64,000 bases of DNA, taken from assembly GCA_946546945.1 (NCBI GenBank), contig CAMNOU010000002.1, positions 62,001 to 126,000 on the forward strand. Direction: 5' to 3'. This document shows, piece by piece, positions 27,798 to 36,529 of this stretch; position 1 is the first letter of the stretch, and the number at the start of each line of letters is the position of its first letter. The DNA comes from an uncultured Lachnospiraceae bacterium (lineage in GTDB: Bacteria > Bacillota > Clostridia > Lachnospirales > Lachnospiraceae). Made by a program: the position numbers and the translations under genes. Below the pieces are notes generated by a model that was not told where the DNA came from, did not search any database, and saw nothing but the letters and a program-made list of their open reading frames with translations.

Positions 27798-30263
27798 ATG
27801 AGCCTGAAAAAAACATTAGGAATACTGGCAGGAATATGGTTGAGCGCTGCGCTTTCGGCAGGAGGGAGTACGGTATGGGCCGCGGAACAAAATGCGGCTG
27901 ATTCGTCCCTGCAGGAGAGCGGGAGCGCTGTGGTATCTGATGAATCAGCAGATCTGGAAGAAGTCTCTCAGCAAGTGGAGTCTGCCCTTGCGTCGGCGGG
28001 AAGCAGCGTTCGCCTGAGTTCTGCGAACGGCACCCTGGTGGTCGCGCTCGATCCCGGGCACGATGCAGGGCATACAGGGGCCTCGGCACACGGAGTGAGG
28101 GAAGAGGTGGCGACCTTAAAAATCGCCCAGTACTGCAAAGCGGAATTGGAGACCTATGGAGGAGTATCGGTCTATATGACCCGCACAACGGCGGCCTGCC
28201 CTTATCCGGAGACCGTCGGCATCACCGGCGGAAATCTGAAAGATATTGATAAGCGGGTGCAGGCGGCGAAAGCGCACGGTGCGGATGCCTTTGTCAGTAT
28301 TCATCTCAATTCCAGCGACAATACGGATGCGAATGGCTCGGAAGTCTATTATCATGCTCTTTCCGGTCAGGGAAAGAGTCTGGCGGAAAAGATTCTGGCA
28401 AGGCTCGCAGCGCTCGGCCTGCGCAGCAGGGGCGTGAAAAATGATCCTGCTTTCCGTGTAACGATTGACTGTTATAACGAAAAAATACCGGGCATTATCG
28501 TGGAGCATGCTTTTCTTTCCAATGTGTCGGATGTAAAGAATCATTTGTCTACGGAGCAGCAGCTGAAACAGCTGGGGATTGCGGATGCGACCGGTATTGC
28601 GAATTATTTCAAGCTGTCAAAAAGCAAACACTGGGCGAATTATGATGAAGAGAAAAACCAGTGGATCTGTTTCACCAACGGGAAGGCGGATTATACCTAT
28701 ACCGGAATGGTGGAGAGCTCTGACGGCTGGCTCTATGTGAAAAACGGTGTTTCTGATTTTACCTACACGGGGCTTGCGGCGAACGGAAGTCTGCTGACAT
28801 ATGTGACGAACGGGAAACCGGATACGTCCTATACCGGTCTGGTATCCTATCAGCAGGAATGGCTCTATGTCAAAAACGGCAGCGTCCAGAACGGGGTCAC
28901 GGATCTGGTGCGCACGACGCTAAACGGGAACACCGGCTGGTGGTATGTAAAGGACGGTAAGGTTTCCTTTACAAATGCGCTTGTGAAAAACAGTTATGGC
29001 TGGTGGTATGTGAAGAACGGGATGGTCGATTTCAATCATTACGGCATCGAGAAAAATGAGAATGGCTGGTGGCGGATCGAGAAGGGCAAAGTAAATTTCG
29101 GATTCCGGGGATTTGCACAGAATCAGAACGGCTGGTGGTATCTGACCGGCGGCAAGGTCCAGTTCGGAACGAATGGCCTGATGGAAGGGACCGTTGACGG
29201 GAAGCAGGGCACCTGGGATGTTGCCGGCGGCAAGGTTCAGTTTGTAAACGATATCGTGCAAAGCGGAAATACCTGGTGGTATATCCATGACGGAATGGTG
29301 GACAGGACGCATGACGGAGTTGAGAAGAACCGGAACGGCTGGTGGCGGATCGAAGCAGGGAAGGTGAACTTCGGCTATCAGGGATTCGCAGAAAACAGCA
29401 ACGGCTGGTGGTATCTGACCGGCGGCAAGGTCCGGTTCGAATCAAATGGTCTGATCAGAGGAACCGTTGACGGGAAGCAGGGCACCTGGGATGTCGCCGG
29501 CGGCAGGGTTCAGTTTGTAAACGATATCGTGCAAAGCGGAAATACCTGGTGGTATATCCATGACGGAATGGTGGACAGGACGTACAGCGGAGTCGCAAAG
29601 AACCGGAACGGCTGGTGGCGGATCGAAGCGGGGAAGGTAAACTTCGGCTATCAGGGATTCGCAGAGAACACCAACGGCTGGTGGTATCTGACCGGCGGCA
29701 AGGTCCACTTTAATGTGAACGATGTCATCAAGGGCGATGTCAGCGGCGTCAATGCGTGGTGGTACGTAAAGAACGGGAAAGTCCAGTTTACAGATACGCT
29801 TGCCAAAAACCAGAATGGATGGTGGCGCATCGAAGATGGCAAAGTGAATTTCGCCTTTAACGGAATCGCGAAGAATGAATACGGCTGGTGGTATCTTAGA
29901 AACGGGAAAGTGGATTTCTCATATAACGGAACGGTAACAGAGAATGATGTTACTTATCAAGTGGCGAAAGGAAAGGTAGATTATACCGCTTCCGCTCCCA
30001 CTCTGGCCGCTGCGCCCGGGGAAGCACTGACAGAAGAAGTGACCGGGGCGGAACAGTCAGAAGTTTCGGGGATGACAGAAGATCCAGGAACAGAGCAGGA
30101 TTTCAATGAAGAGCCGGAGTTGTCCGAACAGACTCCTGCAGATCCTGCGGACGCCATAGAAGAGACGGATACCGTGAAATCCGGTGCAGGTGAAATAACG
30201 GCAGAGGATCTTCGCGGTTCTGACGATTCCGAAGCGGAAGAAAGAGAGAAGAAGGCAGAGTAG
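27798..30263 (+). CDS. Exported N-acetylmuramoyl-L-alanine amidase with GWW repeats
   Basis: An 821-residue protein with signal peptide (about 1-30) and an Amidase_3 zinc amidase at about 76-275. LVVALDPGHDAGHTGA carries the first zinc histidine, REEVATLK the glutamate ligand, FVSIHLNSSD the second histidine, and IIVEHAFLSN the catalytic glutamate. About 20 GWW-type repeat units follow to ~730, then a Glu/Ser/Thr-rich C-terminal tail with no sorting signal. It should cleave the glycan-peptide bond of peptidoglycan. It starts 12 bp after the esterase gene, with AGGAG upstream, so it is in the same operon. Confidence 0.9.
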   Translation: MSLKKTLGILAGIWLSAALSAGGSTVWAAEQNAADSSLQESGSAVVSDESADLEEVSQQVESALASAGSSVRLSSANGTLVVALDPGHDAGHTGASAHGVREEVATLKIAQYCKAELETYGGVSVYMTRTTAACPYPETVGITGGNLKDIDKRVQAAKAHGADAFVSIHLNSSDNTDANGSEVYYHALSGQGKSLAEKILARLAALGLRSRGVKNDPAFRVTIDCYNEKIPGIIVEHAFLSNVSDVKNHLSTEQQLKQLGIADATGIANYFKLSKSKHWANYDEEKNQWICFTNGKADYTYTGMVESSDGWLYVKNGVSDFTYTGLAANGSLLTYVTNGKPDTSYTGLVSYQQEWLYVKNGSVQNGVTDLVRTTLNGNTGWWYVKDGKVSFTNALVKNSYGWWYVKNGMVDFNHYGIEKNENGWWRIEKGKVNFGFRGFAQNQNGWWYLTGGKVQFGTNGLMEGTVDGKQGTWDVAGGKVQFVNDIVQSGNTWWYIHDGMVDRTHDGVEKNRNGWWRIEAGKVNFGYQGFAENSNGWWYLTGGKVRFESNGLIRGTVDGKQGTWDVAGGRVQFVNDIVQSGNTWWYIHDGMVDRTYSGVAKNRNGWWRIEAGKVNFGYQGFAENTNGWWYLTGGKVHFNVNDVIKGDVSGVNAWWYVKNGKVQFTDTLAKNQNGWWRIEDGKVNFAFNGIAKNEYGWWYLRNGKVDFSYNGTVTENDVTYQVAKGKVDYTASAPTLAAAPGEALTEEVTGAEQSEVSGMTEDPGTEQDFNEEPELSEQTPADPADAIEETDTVKSGAGEITAEDLRGSDDSEAEEREKKAE
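29190..29735 (+). repeat. 273-bp in-frame tandem duplication in the amidase repeat array
   Basis: ACCGTTGACGG and the following ~270 bp occur at 29190 and again at 29463, a period of 273 bp or 91 codons (four repeat units). Only scattered base changes separate the copies, so the duplication is recent or kept alike by gene conversion. Confidence 0.8.
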
Positions 30264-30323
30264 TTCAGACGGAAAGCAATGCCGGCTGCCAAAGAAGAAA
30301 ACAACACGATGAGGGACAATGTG

Positions 30324-33134
30324 ATGATGAGCAGAAGCCGAAAAAAAGCTGCAGCAGTTCTGGGGGCGTTCACTCTGGGAATACTGAGTGTGCTTTCTCC
30401 CTGTACAGCGCAGGCAGAAAATTTGACGGACACAGCTGAAAATAATTCACAGATCACGACGGAGACGGAATCCGGGCAGACGGGGCCGGCAGAGGTCCTG
30501 CCGGAAGCAGAGCCGGACAATTCTGCGGAATCCGGGCAGACGGATCCGGATGTTCTTCCCGGCACAGGAGAGGAAACCCTCCCGTCCGGGGAAGAGCCTT
30601 TGCCCGGCGCGGATCAGGAAGTCACCGGAGCCTCCGGGGAAGCAGTACAGGAGGAGTCTGTGCCTGAGGAGGCCGCCGAGGGACTGCCGGAGGATACAGA
30701 GGAGTCTGAGCAAACGGCGAAGGACGCTGCTCCGGAAGAGGCCGCAGAACCGGAAGAGGAAGGAGAAACTCTCGATCCCGCAGAGATTTCCGAAGAAGCG
30801 GAGGTGCTGGATGCCACCGCGACCTATGTGGTGGACATCACGACGGCAAGCGGCTCGTATTTTACCTACAGCGAGTACGCGACCGGGAAGGAAGGCTATA
30901 TAAGCGGCACTTACTGCGCGGATGCCGCTTATCTCGGGACAAGCGGAGACAACTATATTTTTATGGTTTCCGGAGTAATCGGGAAAGTCAATAAGAGCAA
31001 GGTATCTCTGCGCGCGACCAGCACGGTGAAGTCTCTCAGTCACTATTTCGTGAGCGGCGGAACGATTTATCACAGAATCACAAAGAATCTCTCCGGCAGT
31101 TCGTATGTCTCAAGTCTGGACAACGGAAAGGCGCCGTCCTATCTGTCAGAGGGGAAAAACTACTACAGTTATGACGGTCATTATTTTTATACCAGCTATT
31201 CTGCCATGATCGCGGATTATGTGGGAGATACCAGGTCCCATTCTGTCAATCCGGGAACTCCCTTTTTTAATTATTTTCAATTTCTCCCCCTGCGAAGCGG
31301 AACGGTCTATACAGCGGCGCAGATGAACCAGACAATCAACAGTAAGCTCAGTTCCACATCCGTGATGAAGAACATCGGAAATGTCATGGTGCCTTATCAG
31401 AACACCTATGGAGTGAACGCACTGCTGGCCTCCGGCGTTGCCGTTGTGGAAAGCGGATGGGGAAACAGTACGATCAGCCGGGAAAAGCATAATCTTTTCG
31501 GACTGAATGCCGTGGACGCCAGTCCGGGACAGAGCGCCAATTATTACAGCAGTCCGGCTGCCTCTGTAAAGGATTTTATGGAGACGTACATGTCCAGACA
31601 GTATCTGAATCCTTCCAGCTGGAAGTACAGCGGAGGATATCTGGGCAACAAGGCCGGCGGCATCAATCTTCAATATTCCTCAGATCCTTACTGGGGAGAA
31701 AAGGCAGCGAACATCGCCTATTATCTGGAAGACAGTTTATCCCAGAAGGACAGCGGCCGCTATACCATTGCCGTGAAAGATCCGGCCGCGAAGCTGCGGA
31801 CCAGTCCGGTCAGTTCCCTGGCTGTGAAAAAGAGCGCTTCCGCATCTTCGGGAAAGCTGTACAATGCGGCAGCAAATTTCGGAGCTTCCTTTATCTTAAA
31901 AGACGCATCGGCAGCGTCCGGAGGTTTTTACCGGGTGCAGAGCGATCCGGTCCTGAACAGCGGCCGCACGGCCATCAACAACAGTACGGGGGCATACAGC
32001 TTCTCGAACATGTATGGATATGTGCCGGTCTCTTCGGTGACAATGGCGGTTCAGGGAAGCGGAGCTGCCGACCCCGTACAGACGGCGCAGACGCAGATAA
32101 AAAACGGAGTATGTAAGGCGGAGGACGGGAACTGGTATTATTACCAGAACGGAGTCATTAACACTCAGTATACCGGAATCGCGCAAAACAGCAACGGCTG
32201 GTGGCGGATCGAGAACGGGAAAGTGAATTTTCATTTTACCGGATTCGCGAAGAACAGCAATGGCTGGTGGTATCTGGCGGGAGGAAAAGTCCAGTTCGGC
32301 ATGAACAGTGTGCTCAAGGGAACCGTCAACGGATCTTCCGGCTGGTGGTATGTTGTCAAAGGAAAGGTGACCTTCACGACGACCGTTGCGCAAAACAGCA
32401 ATGGCTGGTGGCGGATCGAGAACGGAAAGGTAAATTTTAATTATAAAGGGTTTGCGCAGAACAGCAATGGCTGGTGGTATCTGGAAGGCGGCAAGGTTCA
32501 GTTTGAAACCAATGATATCATCCAGGGGACGGTCAACGGATCTTCCGGCTGGTGGTATATTGTAAAAGGCAAGGTGACCTTTGCAGCAACGGTCGCGAAG
32601 AATAAATACGGCTGGTGGCGCGTTGAGAACGGGAAAGTGAATTTTGATTTTCAGGGACTGGCCCAAAACAGCAACGGCTGGTGGAAGATTGCGGATGGGA
32701 AAGTAGATTTCAGCTTCCATGGATTTGTACAGAACCAGTACGGCTGGTGGTATGTAGACAAAGGCAAGGTTCAGTTTGATGTGAGCAGTGTCATCCAGGG
32801 AACGGTCAACGGAGTTTCCGGCTGGTGGTATGTTGCGGACGGCAAGGTGTCCTTTACGAATACCCTGGCAAAAAACCAGTATGGCTGGTGGCGCATTGAA
32901 AACGGCCGGGTCAATTTCAGCTATCAGGGATTTGCGGAAAATCAGTATGGCTGGTGGTATCTGACCGGCGGAAAAGTGCAATTTGAAGCAAACGGAGTAT
33001 TCGAGGGAACGGTCAGACAGGAAAAAGCACTGTGGTATGTTGTGAACGGGAAGGTAGACTTCTCTTTCGACGGGACCGCGACTTTCAATAAAGTAAAGTA
33101 TCGGATTGTAAAAGGAAAGGCTGAAAAATTATGA
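30324..33134 (+). CDS. Exported glucosaminidase (GH73-type) with GWW repeats
   Basis: About 936 residues. Signal peptide about 1-30 (ending PCTAQAE), a long acidic Pro/Glu linker to ~165, an SH3-like stretch (residues ~170-240), then an endo-beta-N-acetylglucosaminidase domain at about 340-475. NALLASGVAVVESGWGNS carries the catalytic glutamate and KHNLFGLNA is the family's second motif. About 15 GWW repeats form the C-terminus. ATG 30324 is preferred because GAGGG lies 8 nt upstream and the signal peptide follows directly. It hydrolyses glycan strands and probably works with the amidase upstream in wall turnover. Confidence 0.87.
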   Translation: MMSRSRKKAAAVLGAFTLGILSVLSPCTAQAENLTDTAENNSQITTETESGQTGPAEVLPEAEPDNSAESGQTDPDVLPGTGEETLPSGEEPLPGADQEVTGASGEAVQEESVPEEAAEGLPEDTEESEQTAKDAAPEEAAEPEEEGETLDPAEISEEAEVLDATATYVVDITTASGSYFTYSEYATGKEGYISGTYCADAAYLGTSGDNYIFMVSGVIGKVNKSKVSLRATSTVKSLSHYFVSGGTIYHRITKNLSGSSYVSSLDNGKAPSYLSEGKNYYSYDGHYFYTSYSAMIADYVGDTRSHSVNPGTPFFNYFQFLPLRSGTVYTAAQMNQTINSKLSSTSVMKNIGNVMVPYQNTYGVNALLASGVAVVESGWGNSTISREKHNLFGLNAVDASPGQSANYYSSPAASVKDFMETYMSRQYLNPSSWKYSGGYLGNKAGGINLQYSSDPYWGEKAANIAYYLEDSLSQKDSGRYTIAVKDPAAKLRTSPVSSLAVKKSASASSGKLYNAAANFGASFILKDASAASGGFYRVQSDPVLNSGRTAINNSTGAYSFSNMYGYVPVSSVTMAVQGSGAADPVQTAQTQIKNGVCKAEDGNWYYYQNGVINTQYTGIAQNSNGWWRIENGKVNFHFTGFAKNSNGWWYLAGGKVQFGMNSVLKGTVNGSSGWWYVVKGKVTFTTTVAQNSNGWWRIENGKVNFNYKGFAQNSNGWWYLEGGKVQFETNDIIQGTVNGSSGWWYIVKGKVTFAATVAKNKYGWWRVENGKVNFDFQGLAQNSNGWWKIADGKVDFSFHGFVQNQYGWWYVDKGKVQFDVSSVIQGTVNGVSGWWYVADGKVSFTNTLAKNQYGWWRIENGRVNFSYQGFAENQYGWWYLTGGKVQFEANGVFEGTVRQEKALWYVVNGKVDFSFDGTATFNKVKYRIVKGKAEKL

Positions 33135-35050
33135 TGAGAGGCCGGGCGGCACAGAAAAACAGAATAAAGATAGGGACAGTCCTGCTGTGCTTGTGTCTGT
33201 TCTGGGGCATGGCCGTTTCGGCAGAAGCTTCCGGGGCGGACGATGTTTATGAACTTCCGGAGACAGAGACGGAGATCTTCGAAAATCCGCGTTATCCCGC
33301 GGAAGAGGCAGTTTTGCTGCCCCCGGAGGAGGACGAAGAAAGTGCGCCGGAGGAATCCGCGTCTGAGAACCGTGCACCGAAGCTTTTCGCAGCGGTTTCC
33401 GACAGACTGACTTCGAAGGATGAGGCGGTGCAGATGCTCCGGGAGCAGATGAAGAACCGGCAGGAACAGTTTACCATCTCTCTGCGGCTGGAGGATCCGG
33501 ACCTGGCGCAGGAGAGCAGCCGGAAAAATCTTTCGAAAGAACTGTTTGAGCGGGCGCTCTCCCATACCGGAGACGGGCAGGAGGGAGATTATCTGGCCTG
33601 GCACTACTCCAGATGGAAAGCTGAAGTGGAAGGAACCTATTATAAAACCCGGGGATACTATGATCTGAATCTGAAGTACACCATTTCCTATTATACAACG
33701 AAAGAACAGGAAGATGCCCTGACGGCCGATCTTGCGGCGGTCGAGCAGTCTCTGGAGACGGAAGGGAAGACGGATGTGGAAATCGTCCGGGCTGTTTACG
33801 ATTATATCTGCAGCAATGTCAGATACGATTATGATCATCTGTCAGACGACAGCTATGTGCTGAAGCATACCGCTTATGCGGCGCTGGAAAACCATACTGC
33901 CGTCTGTCAGGGGTATGCGCTTCTGTTTTACCGGATGGCGCTGGATCTGGGGGCAGATAACCGGCTTGTCAGCGGATATGTATCTCTGACGGACAGGCAT
34001 GGATGGAATCTCGTCAAAATCGGCGATGCCTGGTATTACGTTGATGCGACCTGGGACGCCGGGAAACAGGAGTATCTGTACTTCCTGAAAGGGTCCGCGT
34101 CCTTTTTGCAGAGCCACAGACTGGCGGAAGGAGAAGATGAGCTTGCCTCCACTTCCTCCCTGCTCGTTGCACAATATCCGGTATCGGAGACCGATTATAC
34201 TGAGCTGCAGGGCACTCCGGATGATTCGGAGGAAAGCATCTACGGTACCGGAATCTATTCCGTAGATGGCGTACAGGTTTATTATGAAAACGGAGTCCGC
34301 CAGACCACGACCGATGTAAAAAAGATCGGCGGAATCTGGTATAATCTGGTGGAGGGCGTGGTGACGCCGGATACGGTGGCCCGAAACAGCAATGGCTGGT
34401 GGTACATCAACGCGGAGGGCGTGGTGGACTTCGGGTATGACGGGTTCGCGCAGAACAGCAACGGGTGGTGGTACTGTGAGAAGGGAAGAGTTACCTTTCG
34501 CAGGAATGATGTCATTCAGGGAACGGTCGGCGGACGTTCCGGATGGTGGCTGGTCCGCAGAAGTATGGTGACCCGCAAATCCACCATAGCGCAGAACAGC
34601 AACGGGTGGTGGTACACGGATCCGGAAGGCAGAGTAGATTTTTCCGCGAATACCGTTGCGAAAAATGAAAATGGATGGTGGGCTGTTCAGAATGGGAAAG
34701 TGAACTTCCGGTATGACGGGTTCGCGCAGAACAGCAACGGATGGTGGTACTGCGAGAAGGGAAAGGTCACTTTTCACAGGAATGATGTCATTCAGGGAAC
34801 GGTCGGCGGACGTTCCGGCTGGTGGCTGGTCCGCGGAAGTATGGTGACCCGCAAATCCACGGTGGCCCAGAACAGCAATGGCTGGTGGTATACGGATCCG
34901 GACGGCAGGGTAGATTTCGGCTTTGACGGAATTGCCTCGAACGAGAACGGGAGCTGGTATCTGCAGAGAGGCAGGGTCAGCTTCGGATATAGCGGAACGG
35001 TCCGGTTTCAGAATAAGACCTGGCGTATTGTCCGGGGAAAAGTCGTCTGA
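33131..35050 (+). CDS. Exported transglutaminase-like protein with GWW repeats
   Basis: A 639-residue protein with signal peptide (about 1-32), an N-terminal region of unknown fold and a transglutaminase-like domain at about 210-330. The triad is visible: Cys in TAVCQGYALLFY, His in DRHGWNLVKI and Asp in YYVDATWD. About 12 GWW-type repeats follow. Such domains in bacteria act as cysteine proteases or cross-linkers at the surface. Its start overlaps the glucosaminidase stop, so the genes are coupled. Whether it cuts or joins peptides cannot be told from sequence. Confidence 0.85.
   Translation: MMRGRAAQKNRIKIGTVLLCLCLFWGMAVSAEASGADDVYELPETETEIFENPRYPAEEAVLLPPEEDEESAPEESASENRAPKLFAAVSDRLTSKDEAVQMLREQMKNRQEQFTISLRLEDPDLAQESSRKNLSKELFERALSHTGDGQEGDYLAWHYSRWKAEVEGTYYKTRGYYDLNLKYTISYYTTKEQEDALTADLAAVEQSLETEGKTDVEIVRAVYDYICSNVRYDYDHLSDDSYVLKHTAYAALENHTAVCQGYALLFYRMALDLGADNRLVSGYVSLTDRHGWNLVKIGDAWYYVDATWDAGKQEYLYFLKGSASFLQSHRLAEGEDELASTSSLLVAQYPVSETDYTELQGTPDDSEESIYGTGIYSVDGVQVYYENGVRQTTTDVKKIGGIWYNLVEGVVTPDTVARNSNGWWYINAEGVVDFGYDGFAQNSNGWWYCEKGRVTFRRNDVIQGTVGGRSGWWLVRRSMVTRKSTIAQNSNGWWYTDPEGRVDFSANTVAKNENGWWAVQNGKVNFRYDGFAQNSNGWWYCEKGKVTFHRNDVIQGTVGGRSGWWLVRGSMVTRKSTVAQNSNGWWYTDPDGRVDFGFDGIASNENGSWYLQRGRVSFGYSGTVRFQNKTWRIVRGKVV
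34435..34917 (+). repeat. 276-bp tandem duplication in the transglutaminase repeat array
   Basis: GTATGACGGGTTCGCGCAGA recurs at 34435 and 34711, a 276-bp (92-codon) period that includes the conserved AATGATGTCATTCAGGGAAC segment. The copies are close to identical at the DNA level. Confidence 0.75.
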
Positions 35051-35058
35051 ATACAGGA

Positions 35059-36516
35059 ATGGCGGGGGAAAATGATTTAACATTGGATACAGATCAGAAG
35101 GATAGTTTCAGAACAAGAAAAAGGCGGCGAAGGGTTTTTTTATTCGCCGTTCTCATATTTGCGGCAGGATTTTCGGGCATCCTTATGGTGCGTCTGCCTG
35201 TCAACGGAATGCATCCGTCTCTGTTCAGACGGAGACTGTGCTTCTATAAGCATGGTTTTATAGACCGGGAGTACACGGGCATGGCCGAATACGGAGGAGA
35301 TTTCTGGTACGTAAAAGAAGGAAAGACAGATCCGTCTTTCGGCGGCTTCGTGAAGACCCCGCAGGGATGGTTCCTGATTCATGAAGGGAAAACGGATACG
35401 GAATTTAACGGTTTTGTGAATGACGGGGTATTCTGCTGGTATCTGCAGGAAGGTTCCTTCAGCCCGGATGCAGAAGGGGTGTTTTACGGAGAAGTAAAAA
35501 AGGAGACCGGCTGGTGGAATGTCCGGCACGGACAGGTAGTCTTCGGAGATGATGTCGTAAAAAAGAACAGAAGCTGGTGGCGCGTGGAGCGCGGCCGGGT
35601 AAACTTTTCCTATGACGGCATCGCGGAAAACCAGTACGGGAAATGGTATGTCCGCAACGGAGAAGTGGATTTTTCAGGAAGCGGCACGGCACTGTTCGGC
35701 GGCAGTGCCTATCAGGTTGAGAAAGGACGGGTTATGGAAGAAATATCTTCAGTCAGAACAAGGTTTATTGCGCACAGAGGTCTGAGTGCCCAGGCGCCGG
35801 AAAATACGGTGCGTGCGTTTACAGAAGCCGGAAAAGCAGGGTTCTGGGGGTGTGAGACGGATGTCAGAGAAACGGCGGATCACCGGTTCGTCATCATGCA
35901 TGATGATACATTTGAGCGCATGTGCGGGGTGTCCTCCCGCCCGGGGGAACTGACCGCTGAAGAGATCCGCAAACTCCGGATCATTTCCGGGAAACATCTG
36001 GAGGACTGGAGCGATGACGAGTCTGCTTTACGGGTCGCATTCCTGGAGGATTACCTGGAGGTGTGCCTTCAGTACGACATGGTTCCGGTCATTGAAATAA
36101 AGGACAGCGCGCAGGCGCAGAACGAGACAGACCAGAAACGGGTGCGGGCATTATTTGATACCGTGAAAGAGATCATGGGGAACAGGGAGGTCATCTTTAT
36201 TTCCTTTGATTTTGAGAGTCTGCGGCAGCTGTGCCGGATCAGTCGTGAGGAACAGGCGGATCATGTTTCCCTGCAATGTCTGAGCCGGGATCCGGAGCAC
36301 GTTCCCGTTTCCGAATGTTCGGAACTGGGAATCGGTGTGGATCTCTACTATAAAGAAGCAGATCCGCCATTCATCAGCGCGATGCATGAAAAAAATCTGG
36401 AAGTAAACACCTGGACCGTGAATGATACGGAGCCGGTGTTTGTGCTGATGCAGGCCGGGATTGATTATGTAACGACAAACCGGATCCTGTGGCTTGATTT
36501 TAAAGGAACAAAATAA
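35059..36516 (+). CDS. Membrane-anchored glycerophosphodiester phosphodiesterase with GWW-like repeats
   Basis: A 485-residue protein. A short charged N-terminus and one membrane helix (about 19-40, [18 protein letters not shown]) are followed by 7-8 divergent GWW-type units (about 50-225) and a GDPD domain (about 231-480). [22 protein letters not shown] and MHDDTFERM hold the catalytic His and metal ligands, and VIEIKD is the next conserved strand. With its N-terminal anchor the catalytic domain faces outside, so polymers such as glycerophosphate-decorated glycans or teichoic acids are possible substrates. Domain order is reversed relative to most neighbours, as the repeats come first. Confidence 0.85.
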   Translation: MAGENDLTLDTDQKDSFRTRKRRRRVFLFAVLIFAAGFSGILMVRLPVNGMHPSLFRRRLCFYKHGFIDREYTGMAEYGGDFWYVKEGKTDPSFGGFVKTPQGWFLIHEGKTDTEFNGFVNDGVFCWYLQEGSFSPDAEGVFYGEVKKETGWWNVRHGQVVFGDDVVKKNRSWWRVERGRVNFSYDGIAENQYGKWYVRNGEVDFSGSGTALFGGSAYQVEKGRVMEEISSVRTRFIAHRGLSAQAPENTVRAFTEAGKAGFWGCETDVRETADHRFVIMHDDTFERMCGVSSRPGELTAEEIRKLRIISGKHLEDWSDDESALRVAFLEDYLEVCLQYDMVPVIEIKDSAQAQNETDQKRVRALFDTVKEIMGNREVIFISFDFESLRQLCRISREEQADHVSLQCLSRDPEHVPVSECSELGIGVDLYYKEADPPFISAMHEKNLEVNTWTVNDTEPVFVLMQAGIDYVTTNRILWLDFKGTK

Positions 36517-36529
36517 GGGGGTTATACAA

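Noticed and set aside
27798-30263. Sortase-anchored surface protein
   Set aside because: The C-terminus is an acidic Ser/Thr/Glu tail with no LPxTG-like motif or hydrophobic segment. Retention is more likely through the repeats.
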